A stretch of DNA of 64,000 bases from Gymnorhina tibicen. Taxonomy: Eukaryota; Chordata; Aves; Passeriformes; Artamidae. The notes under the pieces are model-generated. The model had not been told where the DNA came from and searched no databases. It saw only the letters and a program-made list of their open reading frames with translations. Numbering within the stretch: the first letter of the stretch is position 1; every line of letters begins with the position of its first letter. The translations under genes were made by a program, and so were the position numbers. This document shows positions 37,801 to 50,100 of this stretch, in pieces. The DNA lies in NCBI GenBank assembly GCA_013399875.1, contig VXAZ01004553.1:124001-188000 (forward strand), read 5' to 3'.

Positions 37801-40074
37801 AAATCAGTCATGGCAACTTTCTGGAGATTAGATAAGAGGTGCAGAACAGGTGTGAGAACTACTCAGGGACAGTGCAAGGAAGGACTGGTCCCACTGTGGG
37901 TTTGCCCAGGGTGACTGAGTCATCTTCTGGGCCAGTGACACAAAGCACATTCTTTTCACCTATGAAGCCTTTCCATTTTTGAACAGTGTGACTTCCCTGG
38001 CCTTTGCAGGTGTGTTAGTCTTCTGAGAGCCTACTTTTTATTTCAGCATCTTTGAGCATCTTCCTGGGCTTCTGAACACCAGCAGGGTACAGGTTCTACC
38101 CTTGTCCCTCGTGGAGTGTATCAGCTTCATCTGCCGATGGAACAGTTTCCTGCACTTGTCTTAAACCTTTGCATTCACCACAAGGTTTTGTGCTTGCTGC
38201 AGTGAATGCTTCAGGTTTTAGTTGCCCCTCCAATTGCAGCATGGAAGATTGACTATGCAGAGCCTGTCCTGACCCAGCAAGGAGTTTGGTGCCAGCAAAG
38301 GAGGCTGACAGCACCACAGGTCCCGGGAAGCTGACTGACCTGCAAGGTGGTGGTGGCAGGAAACAATTCCTGCAGTGCAGGAATAAACAACAGAGGCAAA
38401 ACATTGTAGGAACTTAAGTTAATTCTTTTCTGTGTTAAGAACTTTTTTGGTTTTTTGCTAACATCTCTACTCTGGAACAAAATCGGGGACGGAAATAAAA
38501 AGCGGTTTCATTTATTTGGGTTTCGGTAATCTTTAAGCTGGACTATATCACCTGAGAATTCTGTTGTATCTGTGTCATGAAAACACATCTTGCTGATGAG
38601 TAGTAAAGTAAATTCTGCAGCCAGAAGTTTCTGCCTTCTCCTAATCAGAACAAAAAATACTCTGAGCATGCAAGGAATCTTTGATTTTTACACCCTTACA
38701 AATTTGAAGGCTCATGATTTGCAAGTTGAGTCCTCACCCTTTTTCTAGGCTGCCACAGCCTCAGGCAGGCAGCCCTGTGCCCAGGAGCTGGCTGGGGACA
38801 CATCACTGTCACTTAGCTGGAATAAAACATTTAATACTTCAGCTTCTCCGTTTCACAAGCCTGCAGCCTTGCTCATACCTCTGACTGACTGACTGCTCCC
38901 AAGCCTTCAGCCAAATGCTTTCACCATTACTGATCTCTCAAGTCCTGCAAAAGCAAAGCCCAGTTTCTGATCCTGCTGTACCCTTCACCCTTCTGGGATG
39001 TACCTGTGGTACAGAAATAGCAAGGGACAGACACATTTGTGTCTCATTTCCCAAAAGGCTACAGTATTGCCATCATTTGGGGCAAAAGATAGGTTAATAA
39101 GCCATCTATCTCAAGGTTTTATTAGCAAAATTATAAGCTATTCGAAGCACAGGTTTTCCTATGGATTTTTAAGATACACATTTCTTTCCAGTGTAACTCA
39201 CAGAAGTGGGTGGATTTGGATGTACTGGCTGCATGCATTGGGTCAGTCACGGAAGGAAAAGGGTTTCACCCTAAGTTATCTACTTTTGCAGCTACGTAAT
39301 ATTTAATCCATTCTGATCTTTCTTCCATTTCAGCCACGGCCTCCCTCTTGTTTCTCTGGGGATTTTGGAATTAGGTAGGAGGGTTGGGCTGAAGGCTGAT
39401 CCATGCAACACACCGAGCTCGCTGCTGGGCCTAAGCCTGGTCAGAACTGGGTCCGATTGGTCTGATACCACTGGGATCTCTACAGCTATTCAGCTGGTGA
39501 GAATGGCTTTTAAATGACATTCAAAACAGTTGTAGGCTCTGTGGAGTTTGATTAAAACCGTTTGTTTCCCTCTCCCATGGTGGGAATGATGTGGCAGCAT
39601 AAAGATGTGCTTGTGCGATAAGGAGCCGCGAGAACGAGACTTGCTGTTGAGCAGCACAAACCACGATACTGGTAGCATTTTTATAAAAAGATAAGAGAGG
39701 GGTCATACTTGCAGTGTGGAACACAACAAAGCTGTAACAAAAGCATTTTCTAGTGAGTAACATTTTTTTTGTAAAAGCCAGTGTTAAAAGTGAATCATTA
39801 TAAATTACTGTCTTTACTCTTGTCTCTATAATTCATATGCTGCTTTGGGCTAGTTCTCAGCTGCTGTGCACCACTCTCTTCTCAGCTCTGCAGGGCTAGA
39901 AAACAAAAGTGGTTTTTAATCTGAGGGATTCTGTAACCTCTGTTGAACTGCAGGGCTGAGCTCCCTGATGCCCGAGCGTGTCCCAGAGGGTGTCACAGCC
40001 GCTGGGAGTCTGCACCATCACAGACTCGTCCCTGCTGCGATGCAGAGGCTGCTGAACTGTGTCCCTGGTGCTGC

Positions 40075-40516
40075 TGATGCCTTGGGATTTTAGCTTTTAT
40101 GTTTTTCATGTCCTGTAATTCTTTAGTGTATAATTCTAAACTCCATGTAGACTGTTAGCTACTGCTCTCCCGTTTTGGTCAGACAAAACAATTCCTCTCT
40201 AGGCCTGAAACTCAAGGACACCTTACAGTCCCAGGCCCTGAGAAATGTAAACAACATTTACATGTTTTTAGCGGGGGGCAAGCTCAGGGCACTGACTTCA
40301 TTACCTGAAGCTGTAGTTGGAGGATAAACCCCCGATATACAAATGGACCAAACTTATAAAAGTGTGAAAAACTTGTGACCTGTTGTCTATTTTGGGTGTA
40401 GCCACTGGGGACTTTGACTGCCCTAATGTACCTGAAGGCCCTTCAATAAATATTACTGCTTTTATTCTCCTAATTTTGTCTAGCCTCTCTTTTTAGGTAG
40501 CCCCATCAAGGCATCA
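40075..40516 (+). mobile_element. Solo LTR of an endogenous retrovirus (442 bp)
   Basis: The element starts TGATGCCTTG and ends with the exact reverse complement CAAGGCATCA, so it has 10-bp terminal inverted repeats with the TG...CA rule. CTGC flanks both sides (40071-40074 and 40517-40520), a likely 4-bp target duplication. Inside are a TATAAAAG box (40355-40362) and AATAAA (40445-40450) in U3-R order on the + strand, then a T-rich U5. No primer-binding site, gag, pol or env follows, so this is a solo LTR left by recombination. It resembles passerine ERV LTRs from memory; the 4-bp duplication would fit a gammaretrovirus-like class better than ERVL (5 bp). Confidence 0.85.
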
Positions 40517-41557
40517 CTGCCATCCTGCCTCTCCCACTGTGCTGACCTTTTTTTCCTTTGGTCACATCTGCTGGACTGTGATTGTGGTGTTCCCTTCTGT
40601 AGTTTGGATCTCATACTCTCTGCCTACTTCATAGCAGGCTTTCACCCACAGTGTTTTGGTCTCTGGGAGTCTTTCACTCTACACATTAGAGAAGGGACCT
40701 CAGCATTGCACGTGCATGAAATTAATTTAGGTTTGTTTTCTTTTAAAGAACATGTAAGTATCAAGAAAAGCCCTTAAAACAGAGCTTCTGATTCTTTTCT
40801 TCCAATGGTGTGCAGTCAAACTGAGAGACAGATGCTTCCCACAACACTTGTGTTTTTAACTTAATGATATGTTACACTTTGAAGAAGTAGCAATTTGCTG
40901 ATAAAAACAAAAAGAGACTGGGCAAATACTTCTCTGAAAAAGGGATGTTACAGAGAGCACCTTGCTTTATAATAAAGATTTTATTTAGCTCGTCTTGGAC
41001 AATGTTTTCTGGCAGTTCCACTGTGTTATATCACTGATGCTGGAAAGTTGTCCGGAATTAAACTGCCATTGATTACTGACTGATGGTTTATTTCAGAAAA
41101 ACTGCAGCCTGTGGAGACATGGTCAGATTTCTTACTCATGCAGTGTGCAAGCAAGGAGATGGGGTTGTAAGTTGGGAGTTTTTTATACACACTCTAGCTT
41201 AAAGGGTGCCTCTAATTTGCCTTTTGAAATACTTCTGATTAAACAAATTAAGAGGGAGACAAAGAAAGGCACTTCAGAGGATTTGAATTGCACCTGATAC
41301 TTAAAGGAAAGCTAGCTGTGTCAAAGAAATACAGCAGAGACCAAGGAGTTAATTTGTTCTGGTGGATCATCCCTACATACTTTTCCCAGCCACCAGCTGA
41401 GTTATTTCTCAAATGTCAGCCAAGAACTACTTGCAGCTGGCAAAAATCCACAGTTATCAGTGCAATGGAAAAGAGGTGAGACCAAAAAAAAGAGCAGTGT
41501 GTCCCTGTTGATAGTGAGGTGTGGGTTCCTGTACTCTTATCCAGGTTGTAGGTGTGA

Positions 41558-41622
41558 GGGAATAATAAAGAGTTAACAAAGATAACATTTAGGGAATAAA
41601 TAGTTAACAAAGATAACATTTA
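41558..41622. repeat. Tandem duplication, ~32-bp unit, two copies
   Basis: 41558-41591 and 41592-41622 share GGGAATAA...AGTTAACAAAGATAACATTTA and differ by a 3-base indel and one substitution nearby. Confidence 0.9.
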
Positions 41623-41927
41623 TGCAGTGATTCAGCTCAGTGGTATTTGTGATGACTTCCTAGGTCTCTGGAATCTATTTTGTGCTGTGGAGTGTGTGAA
41701 GTTCATGCAGGACCCGTGGAGCTCATGTATGACCTCGTTTCCCTGAGGCTCACAGAAAAAAAAAAAGCTAATTTTAATTGTAAGTGATTTCAAGAAATAC
41801 CAAATGATGCATTTTTCAGTTATTTTGGGTATGACACATTAGACACACAGAGAGGCAGAGAGAGCACAGATTAAATACTTGTTAAAGAAGACAGAAATCT
41901 TTTAAAATCGTGACTGTGTGTTTAAGC

Positions 41928-42263
41928 TGGAGAAAAGGTGGCTCAGGGGTGACCTTATCACTCTCCAGAACTGCCTGAAAGGAGGGTGGAGCCAGGTGGG
42001 GATCGGCCTCTTCTCCCAGGCAACGAGTGGTAGGAGGGGAGGAAATGGTCTCAAGCCGCAGCAAGTTTATATTGGATATTAGGAAACATTTCTTCACTGA
42101 AGGGATGGTCAGGCTGCCCAGGGAAGTGGTGGAATCATCATCCGTGAAGGTATTTAGAAGATGTGTAGATGTGGCACTTAGAGACATGGTTTAGTGGGAT
42201 TTCCAGTGCTGGGTTAACAGATGGATGACCTTAGAGGTCTTTTCCAACCTGAATTATCCTATG
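41928..42263 (+). mobile_element. CR1 LINE 3' fragment (~335 bp)
   Basis: Landmarks in order are AGAAAAGGTGGCTCAGGGGT, ACCTTATCACTCTCCAGAAC, TTGGATATTAGGAAACATTT, AGGCTGCCCAGGGAAGTGGT, TGTGGCACTTAGAGACATGG and the end TTTTCCAACCTGAATTATCC. All are typical of the avian CR1 3' region. Confidence 0.93.
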
Positions 42264-43579
42264 GATCTTGCAAACAGAGAGTGGGTCTAGCAGATCCCCA
42301 AATCTGTGCAACACAGGGTGAAAACAAGGCATATTTCCATGTTCTGATGTTAGCACCCATGAAGAAAAAAGGACCTCATAAATCTCAGCATTTTTGTAAG
42401 TTTCTTATTCTTGGAATAAGTGACTACCCCATGTAGGCCTTATTCCCACTGCATAGACTGAAAAATACTGGGCTGTGGAAAAGGGTCTTACACATAAACA
42501 AAATGAAAGGTTCTGATTTTCAAGCAAACCTTTTAGAAATATCCAGCAAATACTTCTGAGTTTAAATTTTAACAAAAAACAGAAGGCCATTGAAAAACTA
42601 GTCTGTGCCCAACGTCTTGCATGTCTGAGTTGCCTAACTTTCAAAGGCTGTAGAAGAACTTAAAAACTTGAGAAGAACTGCTCCAGCTAAGGAGGAGTAG
42701 GATTTTCGCTCCATTTAGGCTCTTGAATACATTTACATGTGCAAGTCCGTGAGTGCTTGTGTGTGTGTGTGCACATGCTCACCTGCTCTTTCTCACATAA
42801 AAAAATTACTTGGATTGGCTGCTCTTTAAAGAGAAAGCCTGCCCCAAACTGCCTGTTACTGCCCTGAATTAGTATTTATAACAAATTAACGCTGGTCCTG
42901 TCCAAAACTCGAGAATCTGAAACGTGACTGAGCTGGTGTTGATACAGCCGTGGCACACTGAACACTGCTGGGAGCCAGGGGTGTCCTATGGAAATATCCC
43001 CATCTAGTGGGTGTCCCTGGGCTAAGGACATACCAGGACGCTGCCCGACAGCTGTTTTTAGAGCAGTTGCACATCTATTATTTTCCTGAAGGAAAACGAA
43101 ATTAGGAACCTCGTACTGTCTGTAAAATTATTTCCAATTTTATACGGGTATTCTAAAACCACGCACAATAGTTAACATGGACTTTCCATTATAGACTGCT
43201 CTGCTTTTTTCACTGCAGAGTATGATGAGTCCATTCCGCCTAAAAACCCCAAATATGTCTCTGATGGTTTGTCCAGAAATTTTCTGAATGAGTTTTAAAA
43301 GAAATGAAGAACGCTGAAAAGTTTTCAGGCTTGACACACCCTCCCCACAATTAAAGGTATTGCTTTTCTCAGAGTATGTTTTACATAAAGAAGAAGGAGT
43401 TTATTAGGGTTTGAGAGCTGGTATGTTTGTACTTACTTGTTACTGTCTTCAAGACAAATTAATGTGAGAAGATGAAAATACAGTGTGAAACATGGCTACA
43501 AAACCCTCTATCTACTCCCTCCCCTATCTTTTGAGGGAGTTGTTCTTAGCTGATGGGCGGGGGGGGGAAGGTTTTTTCC

Positions 43580-43625
43580 TAGACCCACTAAAATTAGTAG
43601 GAGTTTTGACATTAATAGAGTTACA
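43580..43625. repeat. Possible ancient amniote repeat relic
   Basis: GACCCACTAAAATTAGTAGG then AGTTTTGACATTAATAG looks like a decayed copy of the 'cccattgaagtcaatgggagtttt' type repeat. Weak, by eye only. Confidence 0.3.
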
Positions 43626-45747
43626 GCTTAGTGAGGAATATTTCAGGAAGGAACACAGCACAACAAAAACTGCAGAACATTCAGTCCCAAAGAAAGTACA
43701 GTACTCATGCGATGGTGACCCAGTTAATGCTTTCTTACTTGTCTTTCTCAGAAAGGATTAGTGGCTGCAGTGGTGTAATAGTTATTTAAGGATGGTTGAA
43801 TAACATAATGGCATCTGACTAATCAGAGATCTGTTACTGATATTTGTCAGCAAGGCTTCGGATCCTCCATCATCCCATCCAGGCTAGGAATTTCTGCTAT
43901 AAATCCAGCAGCACACTCTAGGTAGAAATTGAGAAGGTTTTCTGAGAGGAACTATGCTGGAATTGTAGAAAGTCCTTATCTCTCTTGTTACACCTTTTAA
44001 TGCTTATCCTGTTATCAATACATGGAACATACATAGTTTTATACACACATATACATATATATTCCTCAGAACAGATAAGATCCTTCCTCTACAAACACAT
44101 TTACAAATACATACTGCTTTCTGGCTTGTCCTGTGCGTGCATGTTTTTCCTTTTCAGCAAAATCTCCCTCAAAATGGTTTACAACCCCCAAGGTATTGTT
44201 TTAAACTGTGGGTTTGAACGCTGTGGCTGTGAAAGCAGGAGGTTACTGTCATTAGCTCAAGGCAGGCTCCGTGGGGACGGGTGCCATGCGTGTTTCTCCG
44301 GGTAGCTCTGCCAATGCACATTCATCTCGACCTGCAGCATTCCTGCTATGCCAGTCCCGGGCCCCTCGTGTGCCAAATTTTATAGTTTGTTTGTTTACAG
44401 CTATGGCAGCGTTTACAGTGAAGCAGAAGTTATTGCAAATACCTTTTGAGCATTTTCAGCTTTCGCTTTTTCCTGTGCTGGTTGGATCTGTCCCCTCCAC
44501 GGTGCCTGCTATGAAGGGAAGGGCCCAGACACGAGGCTGACTGGCACTGCACTAATCCCATGATTTCACATGATCTGAATGCCAAAAGCAGAGAACCCCA
44601 AAGTTAATCATTGCTTACGATGACTGACTCAGCCTCTCTAATCCTCTTCCATCCCCAGTCCTTGTCACCGTGCCACTTGACCTGATTCCTCAGGGCTGCA
44701 CTCTGTGCCTGCCATGCACTGCACGGCAACGTCAGCTAGGTCTGATTCTGGAAAACTTTAGGGGCCACTTGCTCACACCAAAAGTCGCTGCGGGGAGGGA
44801 TGGTGCCTTCGAGCTCCCTGGACATAAAACTTGGTATCTCATGCAGGTGCTCACCCCTCTCTTCCTGTGCTTGCAGCAGGACCACTTCACCTTTCAAGCA
44901 GAGAGGAGGATCCAGTTTCGGACAAATTGGGTGTTTGTGTGCAGGGGTTTTGCCCCCAGGACTGGGAGTAGAGATACAATCTCCTGCCACCACCACACCC
45001 ATTCTGAACCCGCAGGAGGTCATTTTTATTTCCTTTCATGGCATTCACCACCCGTGGCAGAGGGACAAGGGCAGCAGAACACTGCTGGGCGACTGATGTG
45101 TTTGTACTGCTCTGCATCGAGAACTGAGGTTTGTGCACCCCTCGGCTTGCATACTCCTAGCACATCCCGTTACAAGGTGTTTTGCTCCCACTTTGCTCAG
45201 GTTGCACGTTACATCGAAGAAGTGAAATATGCCAAGTACTTGTGACAGTAACCAAGTGCAAGCTTGGCCTTTGTAAAAAATCCTGTGAGCTGGTTTGTTG
45301 ATTTCTAACAGATTTTCTCTTGCTTTCCCGGTGTCACCCTTAGCAGGCAGCTCTGCTGTCAGGAACAGCCCTGCAGGAAGCAACCACGTGCCGCAGAGAT
45401 CTGCCAGGTGAAACATCCTCAGCACTGGGCATCCGCCCTGACACAGAGGGCTCGGCTGCCTGCCCACGACCTACTGCTGGGTTTTCCCCAACTCGAGTCT
45501 GCTTTACCTGCGATGGTAATTGGTGTTTTCTCTGCCGTGTCCAGCTTCAGATGGCAGTGACAGAGCAGCTTTGGTGGGCACCTTGTGTCAGCCCACCTCA
45601 CACTGCTGCGCCACACAAATGAAATTCAGCAGGGTCCCCCTCTTGTGCAGAAGGGGCCAGGTATTTATACATTACCAGCAAGACAAAATAAAGTACAGGA
45701 CTATAAAACACAGGATCACGCTGCCGGTATTTCCAGTTTTAAGCAGT

Positions 45748-45783
45748 AAAAAAAAAAAAAAAAAATAAAAAAATAAAAAAATC
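45748..45783. repeat. A-rich tract
   Basis: About 36 bases of A broken only by single T bases. An AATAAA lies 60 bases upstream (45687-45692), but the sequence before it is not a recognisable retrocopy. Confidence 0.85.
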
Positions 45784-46942
45784 TCGATTTTAGTTCCTTA
45801 GAGCATCCAGCTGGTGGTGCCAAATAGTAACTGCAAAGGACATTTTTTCTGTATTTTGAATGCTTGGAATACAAATTGTTTGGATAAAGGCTTAGACTCT
45901 TTTTAGCAACTGTCCTTCTCAGTCTCAGTGAACTTAGCAGGTCAGCTTCTAAAAGTCAACTGTTGCATGTTTATGCCTCACACCGAGGGATATGACCCCT
46001 TCTGCTCTGATTTATTTGAAAGCTCATTCTGTGCACGGGCTGTAGAAGATGCAAATACATGTACATGATCATAAGCAGTGGAAGATCAGGTCCAGGACAT
46101 TTTGGCCTGGCATAATGTGTTTATTACTTCATAAATCACAGGAAACCTTAAGAACACATACACCTGTTTCCTTGGGTGGTGAGTATCTCTGTACCTGGCA
46201 TTTATAACTTACATGCCCTGATGGCCTGTCCAGGCTCTTTATGAGTCCAGACTGCTGACGAGTCAGCTTGTGACCTTCCTTTTCTGTGAAGTTCAGTAGT
46301 TTAAAGTATTTAGCTTGGAAGAAGATACCTGTTTTCAAATTTAAAAGGTGGGGGCAAGGGGGAAGTTGTTACGTTTCATCGGCCAAACAGTGACCTATAA
46401 AATGTGCTGGTGAGAACAGAAAACGTAATGCACCACTGGCTGCGGCCACAGCTTGTTTTCATTCTTTTTGATATTTGATTATAAGGGTTAGAGCAGGGGA
46501 AAGGGAGTGCTAGCCCGAAGTGCTGCCTTCCACATGGCTCCCTGCCACCTCAGTTGGTGCTGATTTGAAAGGGTCGTGTTCTTTGCCGCCAGGCACGAGG
46601 CGATGAGGAGCAAACCCCAGGAGGGCCGGCTTTTACAGCAGGTCATACACACGGTTATTTTAGGGAGTGTTTTGCCCTGTTCTGCAGGGTGCCACTGTTC
46701 CCATGGGCCTCCTGCTTCCCGCTGAGAGATTGCAACAGCCTGCTGCTTGCACAAGCCGTGCTCTGCTGAGAGAGGCCAAGCAGGTGGCAGAGCGCGAGTG
46801 CGAGCAGTCAGGGCAGGGAAAGTGTCAGAAAGGTGAGTCAGGCAGAGAGTGACGTGGAGAGTGACACAACCACGTCATGCTTCCCTCACTTGGACTCCAG
46901 AACTGCTGGACTCGTGGCCGATACAGTTCACGCAGGCACTGT

Positions 46943-47117
46943 GACAGTCATCTTCCAGAGAGTAGTTTCCATACCTTTGGCCCCTGAAACACAGCAAGAA
47001 AATGTTTGAACACTGAGAAGTGACAGTCATCTGTCCAGAGACAGTCATCTTCCAGAGAGTAGTTTCCATACCTTTGGTCCCTGAAACAGAGCAAGAAAAT
47101 GTTTGAACACTGAGAAG
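46943..47117. repeat. Tandem duplication, 97-bp period, two full units plus a partial third
   Basis: 46943-47020 and 47040-47117 are 78-base copies differing at only two or three bases. Between them, 47022-47039 repeats the first ~18 bases of the unit with one insertion. The low divergence suggests a recent event. Confidence 0.92.
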
Positions 47118-50100
47118 GACCTGGCTCCAAAGGCATAAGATTCCCACTCTTCCATTTATCAAAGTAATTCCTTACTTGATTCCAGGGATGAAGGCACTTC
47201 AGTATGGGTGTTTATGGTAAAATCATGACATGAAAAGGAACAGCAATTATATTGTAAAGAAAAAAATTATGTATAGTTTCTGGTGCAGTAAAATCAATCA
47301 GTGTGATTCGTTTCTTCAGTATTTTAAAAACACACTGTGCAGTAAAAATATTGGAGGAACAGCTCACCCTGTTCTGAGATCATGTGTCCAGCAAGCGTGA
47401 CTTTGTCTGCGTTGTTTTGCTCTGGTGAAGCATACCTTGTAAAATCCCCTGAAGTATTCCCTGTGCCACTCTGGAAGCTAATGATTTTACTCAGACTCAT
47501 TAAGAAAATTAAATCCTCCTCAAAGAATTAGACCCAAACATTCTGCAAATGTTTTGAAACCCAGAGGCTGCACTCTGCCCCAGTGGCTCTTGTGAAATCC
47601 AGCTGTGGAGAACGGAGGCTGCGTGTGAGGACGGGGCTGGGGCACGGCTGGATGAGCACTTACAGCTCACCTTTACAGCGTCTCTTCAGGGCACTGGGGG
47701 GGTATCACTTGTTCTTCTCTCCACAGAGCCTTGAATCTGTCTCACAGCAATGGCCTGAGATGCAGCAAGCGAGAAACACGGGACAAACCCTGCCGGCTTT
47801 TACATCCACACAAACAGAGAGCGTGTTGGAGCGCAGGGAGGTAAAACAGCAGTGGCTGGTTGAGCTCTGACCCTGCTTTAGCTGCTCAGGCCCGGGCTGC
47901 GTGACTGCAGCAGGGAACAGAGTGTGGCTGCCTGTCCTCGTGGGCATGCCCAGTCAGTCACCTTCTCATGAAATCAAGAGGATAAATTGTACCACGGATG
48001 GATCTTCTCAAGCTCTGTACGTGCTGCCTTTTCTCCCGGGTGTTTAGTTAAATGAGGTTTTCCTTTTCCTGCAGGCCAGCAAATAGTTTCCTTTTTCCTT
48101 TTGATGTCTCTTTTTTCGCCTGCCTGCCTTACCTTAATTCCTTTTGATAAAAGAGCCTTTTATCATGCCTGCTAAAATTGTTGGACAGGTCTATTTGCCA
48201 TGCCAGGACAAAACTAAATAAGCAGCTTTTTTACACCTTGTATCAGTTCATTTTTCCATATGTCTCATCAATGGATTTTCACAACATCATGGGAGTGTCA
48301 TGATTTTTGGTGGGGGTGTTTTTGTTGAGCTCCGGCTTGTGTATTTTTTAACTTAAAATAAACATGAAAATAGCTTACATATCAAGCTGTTGTGGTTGCT
48401 GAAAAGGACGTAATAACCTGCTCAGTTTTATGTGAAAAGCAAATTACAGGTGTATTTATTGTGAGAAACCTTCAGACTAGGGCCGTGATTATAAAATGCT
48501 TGGGATCAGTGATGTTTCATGCACACTTGTTTGTTGTTTGTGAGCAGGCAAGCAACAAGACAGGATTACTGGAAGATTTTGGATTAGGAATTTAATGACT
48601 ATTTAGACATACTTACTGACTGTGCTGTCTTAGGCACATGGTAGTTTTCAGCATATCTAGAAATGCGACTAATAATTTAGCCAATTACTATAAAAATTAA
48701 ATGCATTTATGGGCTGGTCAGATGATCTCTTGTTTATGAATTTTTCTCAGCCAGGAATATCTGAGCTACTTAACGAGTGTGGCCTTTAGTTACTGGGAAA
48801 CACCTACAGTGAACACTATATTTTAAAGAATGACTAGAAAAAATAGGGTTTGTATAACTTTCTGAAAATAAAATTTTTTATTAGATACAGAATTGTAAAA
48901 AAAAAAACCCCTCAACATTCAAGGTTTTGCTTGGATGAGGGTTTTTGTTTTTTCTTCCAAAGCTGTTGTATGGCCTGAAAACAGCAACCTATTTTTAGAC
49001 GCTGTCACATTTATTTTAAACAAATAACTTTGCACTCAAGTTTTCAGTTCTAACCTAATTAACACAGAGTGTTGTGCAGTAAATAATGGTAGGGTCTCCT
49101 TCTCTTCAGAGTATAGAAAGATACTTCCATTAGTGCCTTGATATTTCATTTGTCTAAACTAAATTTCAGAAACTTGTTTGAAACACTGGAAGAGTATTAC
49201 TATAGACCTTCAGTCTGCAAGGATTTAAGTTCATATGGGATCTTGATGGACTCCAACGATGTAATTTAGCAAGGTCAGTTCTTTCATTATATTGTGACAT
49301 TTTTGCTTTTAGCCAATGCTCCTGTATTTCTGACTTGAGCAGCTCTTCAAGACCTTAGGACTGAAGCTTTTAATAAATTACTTTCAGGTGAAGGTTTGTT
49401 CGAAACCTTGAATTCCACATCAAACCCCCTGTAATGAGAGAGGGGGAATTTTATTTGTTTATCAGGGCTGAAATCAAGACGCAGGAGCAGAAGACACATT
49501 TATCTGTGGATGTGCTGTGGGAGCAGGGACACGCTGTTGTAAAACAGTTTTCATTTCATAACCTCGGCTTTCCAAGCCCTCTATCACTGCAGCCTATAAA
49601 AAAGAGTTGGCTCATTACGCAACTCTTGGAAATGAGCTAAGAGGGACAACAGGAAGCGATGACTTCTAAAGAAACATCCGTACCAAATGTTTCCCTCGCC
49701 AGGGCAAGCGTGTTTGACTCGTGATTTATAAAATAGATGGATTTATTTTATAAATAAAGGACAGATTCTGAACAAAGTTAGATCCTTAATTACATGCTAA
49801 ATATTGTTCCTTTATACTGCACTGTTCAGTATTTGGACAATTGCACGTAGTTTTCAGACAGGCAGGAATTTATGAACTTACCATTCATACTCTGATCTTG
49901 CCCAGTTTTTCTTCCAGTTGTATCTGAATCTTCACTGTACACTGATCTACAAAACCAGCATTAATTGCTGTTGGGTTTTTTTTCTGGTCTCATTTTTATT
50001 ACAATTTAAAAAATATTTGCAATAACTGGCATTCATCCTTCGTGCATAAATTGAATAAACCAGGTTCCAGGTCCAAGTAGTTGTTTTTTTCCTCTTTTAC

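Larger units (their letters stand above)
30661..40070. other. Intergenic region upstream of DKK3
   Basis: No exon with a recognisable product or consistent splice structure is found on either strand. Contents are a palindromic MITE-like relic (31656-31747), a diverged ancient repeat (~32870-32930), a CR1 tail (34751-34856) and short A/T runs. Noncoding first exons of DKK3 or enhancers may be here but cannot be recognised from one sequence. Confidence 0.6.

Noticed and set aside
39880..40074. Internal retroviral sequence next to the LTR
   Set aside because: No gag, pol or env-like frame or primer-binding site on either side; the LTR is solo.
45520..45783. Possible processed pseudogene with poly(A) tail
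   Set aside because: AATAAA is 60 bases from the A-rich tract and the upstream sequence matches no gene I recognise; no flanking duplication seen.
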